Source: an uncultured Collinsella sp.
GTDB taxonomy: Bacteria > Actinomycetota > Coriobacteriia > Coriobacteriales > Coriobacteriaceae
NCBI GenBank assembly: GCA_902489955.1
Contig: CABUBY010000046.1
Span: 1 to 13,419 of the forward strand
Direction: 5' to 3'
Length of the DNA: 13,419 nucleotides
Shown here: positions 7,278-13,241 of the stretch, in pieces
Position numbering within the stretch: the stretch's first letter is position 1
Layout of the letters: every line of letters begins with the position of its first letter
The notes under the pieces: generated by a model
What the model was told of the DNA's origin: nothing
What the model saw: the letters and a program-made list of their open reading frames with translations, nothing else
Database searches by the model: none
Made by a program: the position numbers and the translations under genes

Positions 7278-7436
7278 CTGCCCGGATGTTAACGGGCGTC
7301 GACTAAATTGTCTGCACGGCGCTATAAATCGGCGGGCGGACGTACTGGGGTGCCTGTCCATTTTGTGCCGCCACCGCGCTTGGGGGGATGGTTTTGGTAA
7401 CCGGCGCCCTCGCGTTCGTCGGTTACCGGCATACGA

Positions 7437-7466
7437 AAGGGAGGGCCGGTGATGCGACCCTCCCTT
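7437..7466 (-). terminator. Hairpin terminator of lipoprotein 1
   Basis: Perfect 9-bp stem AAGGGAGGG/CCCTCCCTT with a 12-nt loop, 70 nt after the stop at 7537. The T run is short (CTTTCG). The stem and loop closely resemble the hairpin after lipoprotein 2 at 8274-8302. Confidence 0.6.
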
Positions 7467-7536
7467 GGTACGAAGCGCTGGGTCACCGTCGCTTGCTTGC
7501 GCTGCGCCCATGTTTCCCGTTGCGCTCGCCAGCTGC

Positions 7537-8130
7537 CTAGCGCTTGATCTCGATATCGTCGAGCTTGACGTCCATGGCCTCGGTCTTGGCCTCGGCGATG
7601 TCATCGGCAAATTCCAGGGACTTCATCATGGTCTCGACGGCGTCCTTGTGCTCCTCGACGTTGTCGATGCGCACGTAGACGCTGCCGCCCTCAACGTCGG
7701 TGAAGTACTCGGTCGTTACGCCGCCCGAGTGCGTGAAGTAAGCGCTGCGCCAGGTCTTGCCGTTGTATTTAACAGAGTCGCTCTCGGTCCATCCGGAGTT
7801 GGCCTTCCACTTTGCCTCGTAGTCGAACAGCTCGTCGGCGTTCTTATCGGGGTCGAAGACCGGAATGAAGCGGTCGCTCGCATGCTCGCTTTCGGTGAAC
7901 TTAAACTGGGCCCTGTCGGCGGTGTCGCCTGCGACGTCGGTGATCTCGACGCCCTCGGGGACCTCGACCTTAAACCAGATAAAGTCGGTCCTCATGTCCA
8001 CGGCCGGCTTTTCTGCGCCGCCGCCCCCGCCGCTGCCGGCAGCGGCGCCGCCCCCACCGCAACCCGCCAGGGCAACTGCGGCAAAGAGGCTGATGCAGAG
8101 GGTGAGAATCGCAAAGGCCTTCTTTTTCAT
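7537..8130 (-). CDS. Lipoprotein of unknown function (paralog 1)
   Basis: 197 residues. AGGAGG lies 8 nt before the ATG at 8130. The N-terminus is a lipoprotein signal: MKKK, hydrophobic stretch, lipobox LAGC with Cys24 as the expected lipidated residue. A long Gly/Ala linker follows. The mature part (about 45-197) is soluble and begins with TDFIWFKVEVPEGV. It contains VKYNGKTWRSAYF and FTDVEGGSVYVRI and ends in DIEIKR. It should sit on the outer face of the membrane. I do not recognise the family. It is a paralog of the gene at 8360-8962 in the same orientation, with matching flanks. It has its own candidate promoter and terminator, so the two are probably transcribed separately. Confidence 0.85.
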   Translation of the reverse strand: MKKKAFAILTLCISLFAAVALAGCGGGGAAAGSGGGGGAEKPAVDMRTDFIWFKVEVPEGVEITDVAGDTADRAQFKFTESEHASDRFIPVFDPDKNADELFDYEAKWKANSGWTESDSVKYNGKTWRSAYFTHSGGVTTEYFTDVEGGSVYVRIDNVEEHKDAVETMMKSLEFADDIAEAKTEAMDVKLDDIEIKR

Positions 8131-8177
8131 GGTCGTGTCCTCCTCGATTTGTAACCGCCCATGGATTACCTGCCTTT

Positions 8178-8183
8178 ACTGTA
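8178..8183 (-). promoter_or_regulatory. Candidate -10 box of lipoprotein 1
   Basis: TACAGT on the - strand, 47 nt before the ATG at 8130. The -35 position is poor, and the palindrome at 8205-8220 is centred about 41 bp upstream of the expected start of transcription, the usual place for an activator that contacts RNA polymerase. Confidence 0.35.
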
Positions 8184-8204
8184 CGCGCGGACGGCTCGCT
8201 AGGG

Positions 8205-8220
8205 TGGGCCATGTGTCCCA
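8205..8220. promoter_or_regulatory. 16-bp palindrome upstream of lipoprotein 1
   Basis: TGGGCCATGTGTCCCA fits the symmetric form TGGGnCAyrTGnCCCA. The identical 16-mer, within a 19-bp identity, lies upstream of lipoprotein 2 at 9171-9186. The regulator is not in view. Confidence 0.55.
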
Positions 8221-8273
8221 TTCTGGGGGTCGGATTTGCGCCGATAAGTGGCAATATGTGCGGACGCAAGAGA

Positions 8274-8302
8274 GGGGAGGGCCGATGCTGCCGACCCTCC
8301 CC
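8274..8302 (-). terminator. Hairpin terminator of lipoprotein 2
   Basis: Eight-bp stem GGGGAGGG/CCCTCCCC with a 13-nt loop, 57 nt after the stop at 8360. The following sequence TCTCTTG is only moderately T-rich. It parallels the hairpin after lipoprotein 1. Confidence 0.5.
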
Positions 8303-8359
8303 GGGGTTTGGTGCCCACGCTTTTAATGGAGCGCGTGCACGGGCGTGCGTGGACAATTG

Positions 8360-8962
8360 CTACTTGATCTCGATGCTCGAAATCTCGACGCCGCGGGCCT
8401 CTTTCACGGCCTCCTTCATGTCGTCAGGGAACTCGATGGAGTTGAGGAGTGCCTCGGCTTCTTTCTTATGCTGGTCGAAGTTCGGGATGAGGATGTAGAT
8501 GCTTCCCGGCTCAACGTCGGTAAAGAGCATGGTTGAGGTACCGCTGTTGTCCTTGTACGTTCCGGTGAGCCATGTCCTGCCGTTGTACTCGGCGGGGTCG
8601 CCGTCTTCCCACTGGAACGTCCCCGTATGCCTTTCGGCCTGCTCGGCAAAGGACTCTTCGGCCGTCATCTTCTCTTGCCAAACGGGGATGAATTGGTCGA
8701 CCGTGGTGTTCTCGTTCTCGGGGAAGGTGAGATGGACTCTGTCGGCGTTCTTACCGGCGGAGTCGCTTACGCCGACGCCTTCGGGCATCTCGACCTTAAA
8801 CCAGATAAAGTCGGTCTTTTCGGCGACAGGAGCTTTTTCCTTGCTCTCGCTCTTGGCGGCGCTGCTGCCTCCGCTCGAAGCGCTCCCGCCGCAGCCCACA
8901 AGGGCGAGCGCGGCAAAGAGGGCGATGCAAAGGGAAAGGATCGATAGGGTCTTTTTCTTCAT
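8360..8962 (-). CDS. Lipoprotein of unknown function (paralog 2)
   Basis: 200 residues. AAGGAGG lies 8 nt before the ATG at 8962; the frame is open far upstream but nothing there looks coded. Lipobox LVGC puts the lipidated Cys at residue 24. A Ser/Gly/Lys-rich linker follows, then a soluble domain that lines up along its length with paralog 1: TDFIWFKVEMPEGV, DQFIPVW, AEYNGRTWLTGTY, FTDVEPGSIYILI, and the ending SIEIK. The most conserved parts are the start of the mature domain, the YNGxTW motif and the FTDVExGS motif. No known family is recognised. Its leader is long, about 155 nt from the likely promoter box at 9126-9131 to the ATG, unlike paralog 1. Confidence 0.85.
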   Translation of the reverse strand: MKKKTLSILSLCIALFAALALVGCGGSASSGGSSAAKSESKEKAPVAEKTDFIWFKVEMPEGVGVSDSAGKNADRVHLTFPENENTTVDQFIPVWQEKMTAEESFAEQAERHTGTFQWEDGDPAEYNGRTWLTGTYKDNSGTSTMLFTDVEPGSIYILIPNFDQHKKEAEALLNSIEFPDDMKEAVKEARGVEISSIEIK

Positions 8963-9125
8963 GGTGGCGTCCTCCTTGTCTGTTGGCGACATCGCGGCAC
9001 CGCATGCTGCCGGGGCGTCGATTGTGTTTGCGGCGGATGTCTTTGTGCGTGGGTTGTATGAGTGCGTTAATACCTCCGTTCGTGGTTTGTGGTCGTTGCG
9101 CAGCCGTGCCCCAACGGGCTCCTTA

Positions 9126-9131
9126 TTTATA
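9126..9131 (-). promoter_or_regulatory. Candidate -10 box of lipoprotein 2
   Basis: TATAAA within TATCTATAAATAA on the - strand. No good -35 box precedes it. The palindrome at 9171-9186 lies some 40-60 bp further upstream. Confidence 0.4.
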
Positions 9132-9170
9132 GATATGCCCCGGTTTGTGCTGCCAGAGAGTCTCGAAAGG

Positions 9171-9186
9171 TGGGCCATGTGTCCCA
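9171..9186. promoter_or_regulatory. 16-bp palindrome upstream of lipoprotein 2
   Basis: Second copy of TGGGCCATGTGTCCCA; identity with the first copy extends to 19 bp (9169-9187 and 8203-8221). It lies between divergent genes, so it could also act on fchA, although it is 162 bp from that start. Confidence 0.55.
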
Positions 9187-9293
9187 TGTTTGTGTTGCCG
9201 CCGCCTATCGCGTGCCATAGAAATCCGCGATGGCCAGGTGCGATGACGCACATGTGCTTATGGGCTAGACTTAGCACCATTATGTGATCGATG

Positions 9294-9321
9294 CGGTCGG
9301 CAGGCGATTGCCACCCGACCG
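9294..9321 (+). promoter_or_regulatory. Nested inverted repeat ahead of fchA
   Basis: CGGTCGG (9294-9300) pairs with CCGACCG (9315-9321), and inside it GGCA pairs with TGCC. It ends 13 bp before the ribosome site GAAGG. It could be an operator or a leader hairpin; no T run follows, so it is not a terminator. Confidence 0.35.
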
Positions 9322-9348
9322 ATATATACGACTTGAAGGTGCATGCGT

Positions 9349-9981
9349 ATGAGCCAAGAGATGATGGATAAAACCTGTCGCGGTTTTGCTGAGGCATTGG
9401 CTGCGCGCGAGCCGGTTCCCGGCGGTGGCAGCGCGAGCGCCTTTGTGGGCGCGCTGGGCGCCTCACTGTGCGGAATGGTTGCCCGCTACGGTGCGGCCAA
9501 TCCCGCGCTTGCTGATCGTGCGGATGGCCTGACGAGCGCATTTGCCCAGGCGGATGAGTTGGCGCAGGAGCTTGTCGACTTGGTTGCCGAGGATGTCCGT
9601 GCCTACGGGCAGGTGTCTGCCGCATACGGTATTCCGCGCGATGACCCGGCTCGAACCGCTGCGATTCAAGATGCGCTGCACGTGGCCGCCATGCCGCCGT
9701 ACCGCATTATGGATGCCTGCGGCCGCGCGCTGGCGCTGCTCGAGGACATGGCCGATAAGGGCTCGCGCCAGCTGTTGTCCGACGTGGCCTGCGGCGCCGT
9801 GTTCTGCCGCGCTGCCATGCAGGGTGCGAGCCTGACGCTCTTTGCCAACACCACATCTATGAAAGACCGGGCGCGTGCCGAGGAGCTCGAGGCGGCGTGC
9901 GATGAGCTGCTGGATACGTGGCTGCCGCGCGCCGATGCGCTGGCGCGCCGCGCCGCCGACGCCGCAAGGAAGAGGGGATAG
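9349..9981 (+). CDS. fchA: Methenyltetrahydrofolate cyclohydrolase / cyclodeaminase-family protein
   Basis: 210 residues, all-helical FTCD_C (cyclodeaminase/cyclohydrolase) family, normal length for a stand-alone member. The signature REPVPGGGSASAFVGALGASL (about 20-40) contains the folate-binding PGGGS loop (24-28). The family either opens 5,10-methenyl-THF to 10-formyl-THF or deaminates formimino-THF in the cytosol; the folD neighbour and absence of histidine-degradation genes favour the cyclohydrolase. Of two close ATGs (9343 and 9349) the second has GAAGG at 9 nt and is preferred. The stop is 2 nt from the folD start and the folD ribosome site lies inside this gene's end, so the two are translationally coupled. 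Confidence 0.88.
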   Translation: MSQEMMDKTCRGFAEALAAREPVPGGGSASAFVGALGASLCGMVARYGAANPALADRADGLTSAFAQADELAQELVDLVAEDVRAYGQVSAAYGIPRDDPARTAAIQDALHVAAMPPYRIMDACGRALALLEDMADKGSRQLLSDVACGAVFCRAAMQGASLTLFANTTSMKDRARAEELEAACDELLDTWLPRADALARRAADAARKRG

Positions 9982-9983
9982 CC

Positions 9984-10838
9984 ATGGCCGAGCTATTGAA
10001 GGGTGCTCCCGTCGCCCGCGCGTTGACTGAGGAGCTCGCTGCTCGCTGCGCGGCTTTGCGTGAGCGCGGCGTTGTGCCGACGCTGGCCATCGTTCGCGTG
10101 GGCGAGCGCGAGGACGACCTGTCCTACGAGCGCGGTGCACTCAAACGCTGCGAAAAGGTGGGCATCGAAGCTCGTCGCGTGTTGCTGCCTGCCGATGTTT
10201 CGCAGGATGAGCTGCTGGCGGCTATCGAGGGCATCAATGCTGACCCCGCTGTTCACGGATGCCTGATGTTTCGTCCGTTGCCCGCTGGGCTTGAGGAGGA
10301 TACAGTTGCCGCGGCACTCGATCCCGCCAAGGACGTCGACTCCATGACGCCGGCCTCGCTGCTCACCACGCTTTCGGGGCGAGGCGAGGGCTTTGCTCCC
10401 TGCACGGCAGAAGCCGTGTTGGCGTTGCTGGACCATTACGGCGTTGAACTGGATGGAGCTAAAGTTGCCGTTGTTGGTCGCTCGCTGGTAATTGGCCGTC
10501 CCGTTGCCGCCATGCTTACGGCTCGCAATGCCACGGTGACGACGTGCCATACGCATACGCGTGACCTAGCTGCCGAGTGCTGTTCTGCCGACATTGTTGT
10601 TGCCGCGGTTGGACGCGCGCGCACGATTGGCGCGGATGCGGTTCGCGAGGGCCAGACGATCATCGATGTTGGCATTAATTGGGACGAAGCCGCTGGCAAG
10701 CTGGTCGGCGACGTCGATTTTGATGCCGCGGAGCCGGTTGTTGGCGCAATCACCCCCGTGCCGGGTGGCGTGGGCGCCGTGACGACAGCAATTCTCGCCA
10801 AGCACGTGATCGAGGCGGCTGAGCGCGCGGTAAAATAG
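9984..10838 (+). CDS. folD: FolD-type methylenetetrahydrofolate dehydrogenase lacking key cyclohydrolase residues
   Basis: 284 residues, usual family length. ATG 9984 follows AGAGGGG at 6 nt. The C-terminal nucleotide-binding half is canonical: PCTAEAV (139-145), VVGRSLVIGRP (163-173), ATVTTCHTHT, DVGIN (228-232), GDVDF and the ITPVPGGVG signature (256-264). KDVD (116-119) is present in the N-terminal catalytic half. However, the conserved YxxxKxKxC motif reads SYERGALKRC (47-56): Tyr48 is kept, but the catalytic Lys position is Ala52. GxLVQLPLP reads GCLMFRPLP (92-100), with Phe96 in place of Gln. In bifunctional enzymes this Lys and Gln are needed for cyclohydrolase activity. I infer a dehydrogenase-only enzyme working with FchA. 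Cofactor choice (NAD or NADP) is not clear from sequence. Confidence 0.9.
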   Translation: MAELLKGAPVARALTEELAARCAALRERGVVPTLAIVRVGEREDDLSYERGALKRCEKVGIEARRVLLPADVSQDELLAAIEGINADPAVHGCLMFRPLPAGLEEDTVAAALDPAKDVDSMTPASLLTTLSGRGEGFAPCTAEAVLALLDHYGVELDGAKVAVVGRSLVIGRPVAAMLTARNATVTTCHTHTRDLAAECCSADIVVAAVGRARTIGADAVREGQTIIDVGINWDEAAGKLVGDVDFDAAEPVVGAITPVPGGVGAVTTAILAKHVIEAAERAVK

Positions 10839-10874
10839 GCGTTTGGAGGCTGTTTAGGGGGTTGGTTAGATACC

Positions 10875-11108
10875 CCGTGGTCAAAAAATGCCAAATATGA
10901 GTACTGTTGCCAAGTTAGTCACATATGTTTGAGATCATTTTGGCTCTTTAGCGATAAGTAATATCGTTAAAGAGCCAATTTTATTGGACGTATGGGGAAT
11001 TACTAGACTCAGTTTTTGGACAGGTGAGGATTCCCGGCGCCCGGAACAGTGCAATTTGCTGCCACTAAATTTGTGACAGTACTCATATTTGGCATTTTTT
11101 GACCACGG
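10875..11108. repeat. 234-bp AT-rich element with 33-bp perfect terminal inverted repeats
   Basis: Bases 10875-10907 are the exact reverse complement of 11076-11108 (33 of 33), and weaker pairing continues about 15 bp inward. The 168-bp middle holds the terminator hairpin at 10940-10985 and a near-palindrome TTCCCGGCGCCCGGAA at 11031-11046. The AT-rich arms and left half stand out from the GC-rich genes. There is no transposase and no evident target duplication at the edges. Candidates are a MITE-like element, an invertible segment, or a long RNA/DNA hairpin; I cannot choose from one copy. Confidence 0.85.
10940..10985 (+). terminator. Strong rho-independent terminator of fchA-folD
   Basis: A 17-bp stem with one G-T pair, TTGGCTCTTTAGCGATA against TATCGTTAAAGAGCCAA, loop AGTAA, then TTTTATT. 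It lies about 100 nt after folD, inside the inverted-repeat element. It has a T run only on the + strand. Confidence 0.85.
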
Positions 11109-11129
11109 CGGCTGCCGAGGCCGTGGTTT
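11102..11129 (+). terminator. Hairpin overlapping the right inverted repeat
   Basis: ACCACGGC/GCCGTGGT (8 bp, 10-nt loop) followed by TTC. It uses the last bases of the right inverted repeat and sits just ahead of the dipeptidase promoter; it may act as a second terminator insulating that gene, though the T run is short. Confidence 0.4.
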
Positions 11130-11157
11130 CGCCCTTTCTGCGCCGAAGCGATACACT
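11128..11157 (+). promoter_or_regulatory. Candidate promoter of the C69 dipeptidase
   Basis: TTCGCC (11128-11133), 18-bp spacer, TACACT (11152-11157), about 37 bp before the ATG at 11194. The layout is like the promoter proposed at 4275-4304. Confidence 0.4.
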
Positions 11158-11193
11158 GTTGCCGTTTGATTTTTTCGCTCAAGGAGGATGCGC

Positions 11194-12717
11194 ATGCCGT
11201 GCACAACGATTCTGGTCGGTAAAAACGCAAGCTACGACGGGTCGACCCTGGTCGCGCGTAACGAGGACTCGTCCAACGGGGTATTTGAGCCCAAGCGCAT
11301 GCGCGTAGTGCATCCCGACGAGCAGCCGCGCGTCTACACGAGCGTCCTGAGCCACCTGACCGTTGAGCTGCCCGATAACCCCATGCGCTATACGAGCGTC
11401 CCCGATGTTGTTCCGGGCCACGGTATCTGGGCCGAGGCCGGTTTCAACGAGCTCAATGTTGGCATGTCCGCAACCGAGACGCTTACCACCAACGAGCGCG
11501 TCCGCGGCGCCGATCCGCTCGTGGACTACGTGCCCGCCAAGGGCAACGAGGGTGAGGACGGCTATGTGCCGGCGCAGCCCGGTGGCCTGGGCGAGGAGGA
11601 CATGGTGACCCTGGTGCTGCCGTATGCCAAGTCCGCCCGCGACGGCGTGCGTATCTTGGGCGACCTGCTCGAGCGCTACGGCACTTACGAGAACAACGGC
11701 ATCGCCTTTAGCGACGTGGACGAGATCTGGTGGCTCGAGACCATCGGCGGTCACCACTGGATCGCCAAGCGCGTGCCTGACGACGCCTATGTGACCATGC
11801 CCAACCAGCTGGGCATCGACAGCTTTGACCTGGATGACGCCGAGGGCGCCCAGGCCGACCATATGTGCTCCGCCGACCTGCGCGTCTGGATGGCCGAGTG
11901 GCATCTGGACCTGACGCTGGGCGTCGAGAGCGACGGCCCGGCTGCCGTCTTTAACCCGCGCGAGGCCTTTGGCTCGCACAGCGACAGCGACCATGTCTAC
12001 AACACGCCGCGCGCCTGGTACATGCAGCGCTGCCTCAACCCCAGCGACGTGTGGGATGGCCCCGACGCCGACTACACGCCCGAGAGCGACGATATCCCCT
12101 GGAGCCGCGTGCCCGAGCGCAAGGTGACCATCGAGGACATCAAGTACGTGCTCTCGAGCCACTACCAGGGCACGGAGTACGACTGCTACGGCAGCAAGGG
12201 TACGCCCGCCACACGCGGCGCCTATCGTCCCATCGGGATCAACCGCAACAGCCAACTCGCCGTACTGCAGCTGCGTCCCTATGCGCAGCCGGCCTACCGC
12301 GCCGTGCAGTGGATGGCCTTTGGCTCCAACTCTTTTAACGCGCTGGTTCCGCTGTACGCCAACGTCGAGACCATGCCCGAGTACTATGCCGACACGCAGG
12401 CTCGCGTGACGTCCGAAAACTTCTACTGGGCCAACCGCCTGATCGGCGCGCTGGCTGATGTCCGCTTCCATGAGTGCGGTCGCGCGGTCGAGGATTACCA
12501 GGAGAAGGTCGGTGGCATGGGCCACAAGCAGATCCATGACGTCGACGCTGTCGTAGCCGCGCTGCCCGAGGCCGAGGTGCCTGCCGAGCTTGCACGCGCC
12601 AACGAGGCCTTTGCCGAGCTCGTGCGCGTGGAGACCGATGCCCTGTTGGGCAAGGTGCTCTACACCACGAGCTGCGCCATGAAGAACTCTTTCGCGATGA
12701 ACGACAACGTGAGATAG
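11194..12717 (+). CDS. C69-family dipeptidase
   Basis: 507 residues, usual for peptidase family C69 (PepD-like Ntn hydrolases). The N-terminus MPCTTILVGKNASYDGST carries Cys3, the predicted N-terminal nucleophile once the first two residues are removed, followed by VARNEDS. It hydrolyses dipeptides in the cytosol; there is no signal peptide. AAGGAGG at 11181-11187 is 6 nt before ATG 11194; another ATG at 11188 touches the ribosome site and is rejected. Further family blocks are GHGIWAEAGFNELNVGMSATET, the IWWLETIGGHHWIAKRVPDD segment, and YGSKGTPATRGAYRPIGINRNSQ. Codon use is strongly biased to GCC, CTG, GAC, which suggests high expression. It is a single-gene unit downstream of the inverted-repeat element. 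Confidence 0.92.
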   Translation: MPCTTILVGKNASYDGSTLVARNEDSSNGVFEPKRMRVVHPDEQPRVYTSVLSHLTVELPDNPMRYTSVPDVVPGHGIWAEAGFNELNVGMSATETLTTNERVRGADPLVDYVPAKGNEGEDGYVPAQPGGLGEEDMVTLVLPYAKSARDGVRILGDLLERYGTYENNGIAFSDVDEIWWLETIGGHHWIAKRVPDDAYVTMPNQLGIDSFDLDDAEGAQADHMCSADLRVWMAEWHLDLTLGVESDGPAAVFNPREAFGSHSDSDHVYNTPRAWYMQRCLNPSDVWDGPDADYTPESDDIPWSRVPERKVTIEDIKYVLSSHYQGTEYDCYGSKGTPATRGAYRPIGINRNSQLAVLQLRPYAQPAYRAVQWMAFGSNSFNALVPLYANVETMPEYYADTQARVTSENFYWANRLIGALADVRFHECGRAVEDYQEKVGGMGHKQIHDVDAVVAALPEAEVPAELARANEAFAELVRVETDALLGKVLYTTSCAMKNSFAMNDNVR

Positions 12718-12751
12718 GGATTTCCCGTCGATCGAATAGCGCTAAAACGCT

Positions 12752-12781
12752 TTGTCGCTTTCACTCAATCTTGGGTACAAG
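12752..12781 (+). promoter_or_regulatory. Candidate promoter of the 12817 gene
   Basis: TTGTCG and TACAAG with an 18-bp spacer, 35 bp before the ATG at 12817. A short AGCG/CGCT hairpin with TTT after it (12738-12753) could end the dipeptidase transcript. Confidence 0.3.
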
Positions 12782-12816
12782 AACGCCAATGCAGTTGTTT
12801 GTGATTGGAGACAACC

Positions 12817-13233
12817 ATGGTTATGAAACTCGATCAGCTTGTTAACGGCGCCATCAACGTGGGCTTCGGCGCCGCCGCTGTTGCCGTCGAGGGTAGCAAG
12901 AAGGTCCTCGACGACCTCAATACCAAGGGTGAGCAGGTGCGCAAGGACGCAGGCGCCCCCGATATCGCCCGCAGCGTGTCCGACATGTTCGAGCAGGCCG
13001 GTGGCACCATCTCCGACCTGACCGAGCGCTTGGGCATGCAGGGCGAGACCGCGGCCCAGCGCGTGCTTGACGAGCTCATTCTGGCTCGCGTCCGCGTCAT
13101 GACCGCCCCCGAGCGCACGGCCTTCCTGGCCCATGTGCGCGACATCGTCGATTCGGTCGAGGACAACGTGACCTCGGTGCCCGTCGAGTCCGTTGAGCCC
13201 GACGATGCGAAGGATACCGAAGAGGCCGAGTAG
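12817..13233 (+). CDS. Small phasin-like helical protein
   Basis: 138 residues, no Cys, predicted mostly helical and amphipathic, with an acidic tail (EPDDAKDTEEAE). The start has GGAG 6 nt upstream; the in-frame TTG at 12805 overlaps that site. The region GAAAVAVEGSKKVLDDLNTKGEQ followed by DMFEQAGGTISDLTERLG resembles small phasin-like proteins that precede ABC1/UbiB-type kinase genes in some bacteria; I hold this weakly, as it rests on general composition. A role at a membrane or granule surface is an inference. It likely forms an operon with the gene starting 8 nt after its stop. Confidence 0.75.
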   Translation: MVMKLDQLVNGAINVGFGAAAVAVEGSKKVLDDLNTKGEQVRKDAGAPDIARSVSDMFEQAGGTISDLTERLGMQGETAAQRVLDELILARVRVMTAPERTAFLAHVRDIVDSVEDNVTSVPVESVEPDDAKDTEEAE

Positions 13234-13241
13234 CAGCGCAG

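Larger units (their letters stand above)
7229..7536. other. Intergenic region between lipoprotein 1 end and the PI-PLC gene start
   Basis: 308 bp with no gene. It holds the PI-PLC promoter box (7272-7277), a GTCCATTTTGTGCC motif at 7356-7369 related to the 1278-1294 palindrome, an 8-bp perfect inverted repeat GGTAACCG/CGGTTACC at 7396-7403 and 7420-7427 without a T run, and the lipoprotein 1 terminator (7437-7466). Confidence 0.5.
8963..9348. other. Divergent intergenic region between lipoprotein 2 and fchA
   Basis: 386 bp with no gene. It holds the long leader and TATAAA box (9126-9131, - strand) of lipoprotein 2, the palindrome at 9171-9186, and a nested hairpin at 9294-9321 upstream of fchA. 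No clear fchA promoter pair is seen; AT-rich candidates are TTATGT near 9279 and TATATA near 9323. Confidence 0.5.

Noticed and set aside
8963..9625. Long N-terminal extension of lipoprotein 2
   Set aside because: The extension would bury a perfect lipoprotein signal and ribosome site at 8962 and runs through the intergenic region and antisense to fchA.
10888..10932. Short peptide frame MPNMSTVAKLVTYV in the left repeat arm
   Set aside because: No ribosome site. The same start in the other arm follows automatically from the inverted repeat.
10875..11108. CRISPR or insertion sequence explanation of the inverted repeats
   Set aside because: No direct repeats with spacers, no transposase frame, and no target duplication at the edges.
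11179..12537. 452-residue frame antisense to the dipeptidase
   Set aside because: A byproduct of strongly biased GC-rich codons in the C69 gene; composition is repetitive His/Val/Ala/Gly and it has no ribosome site or motif.
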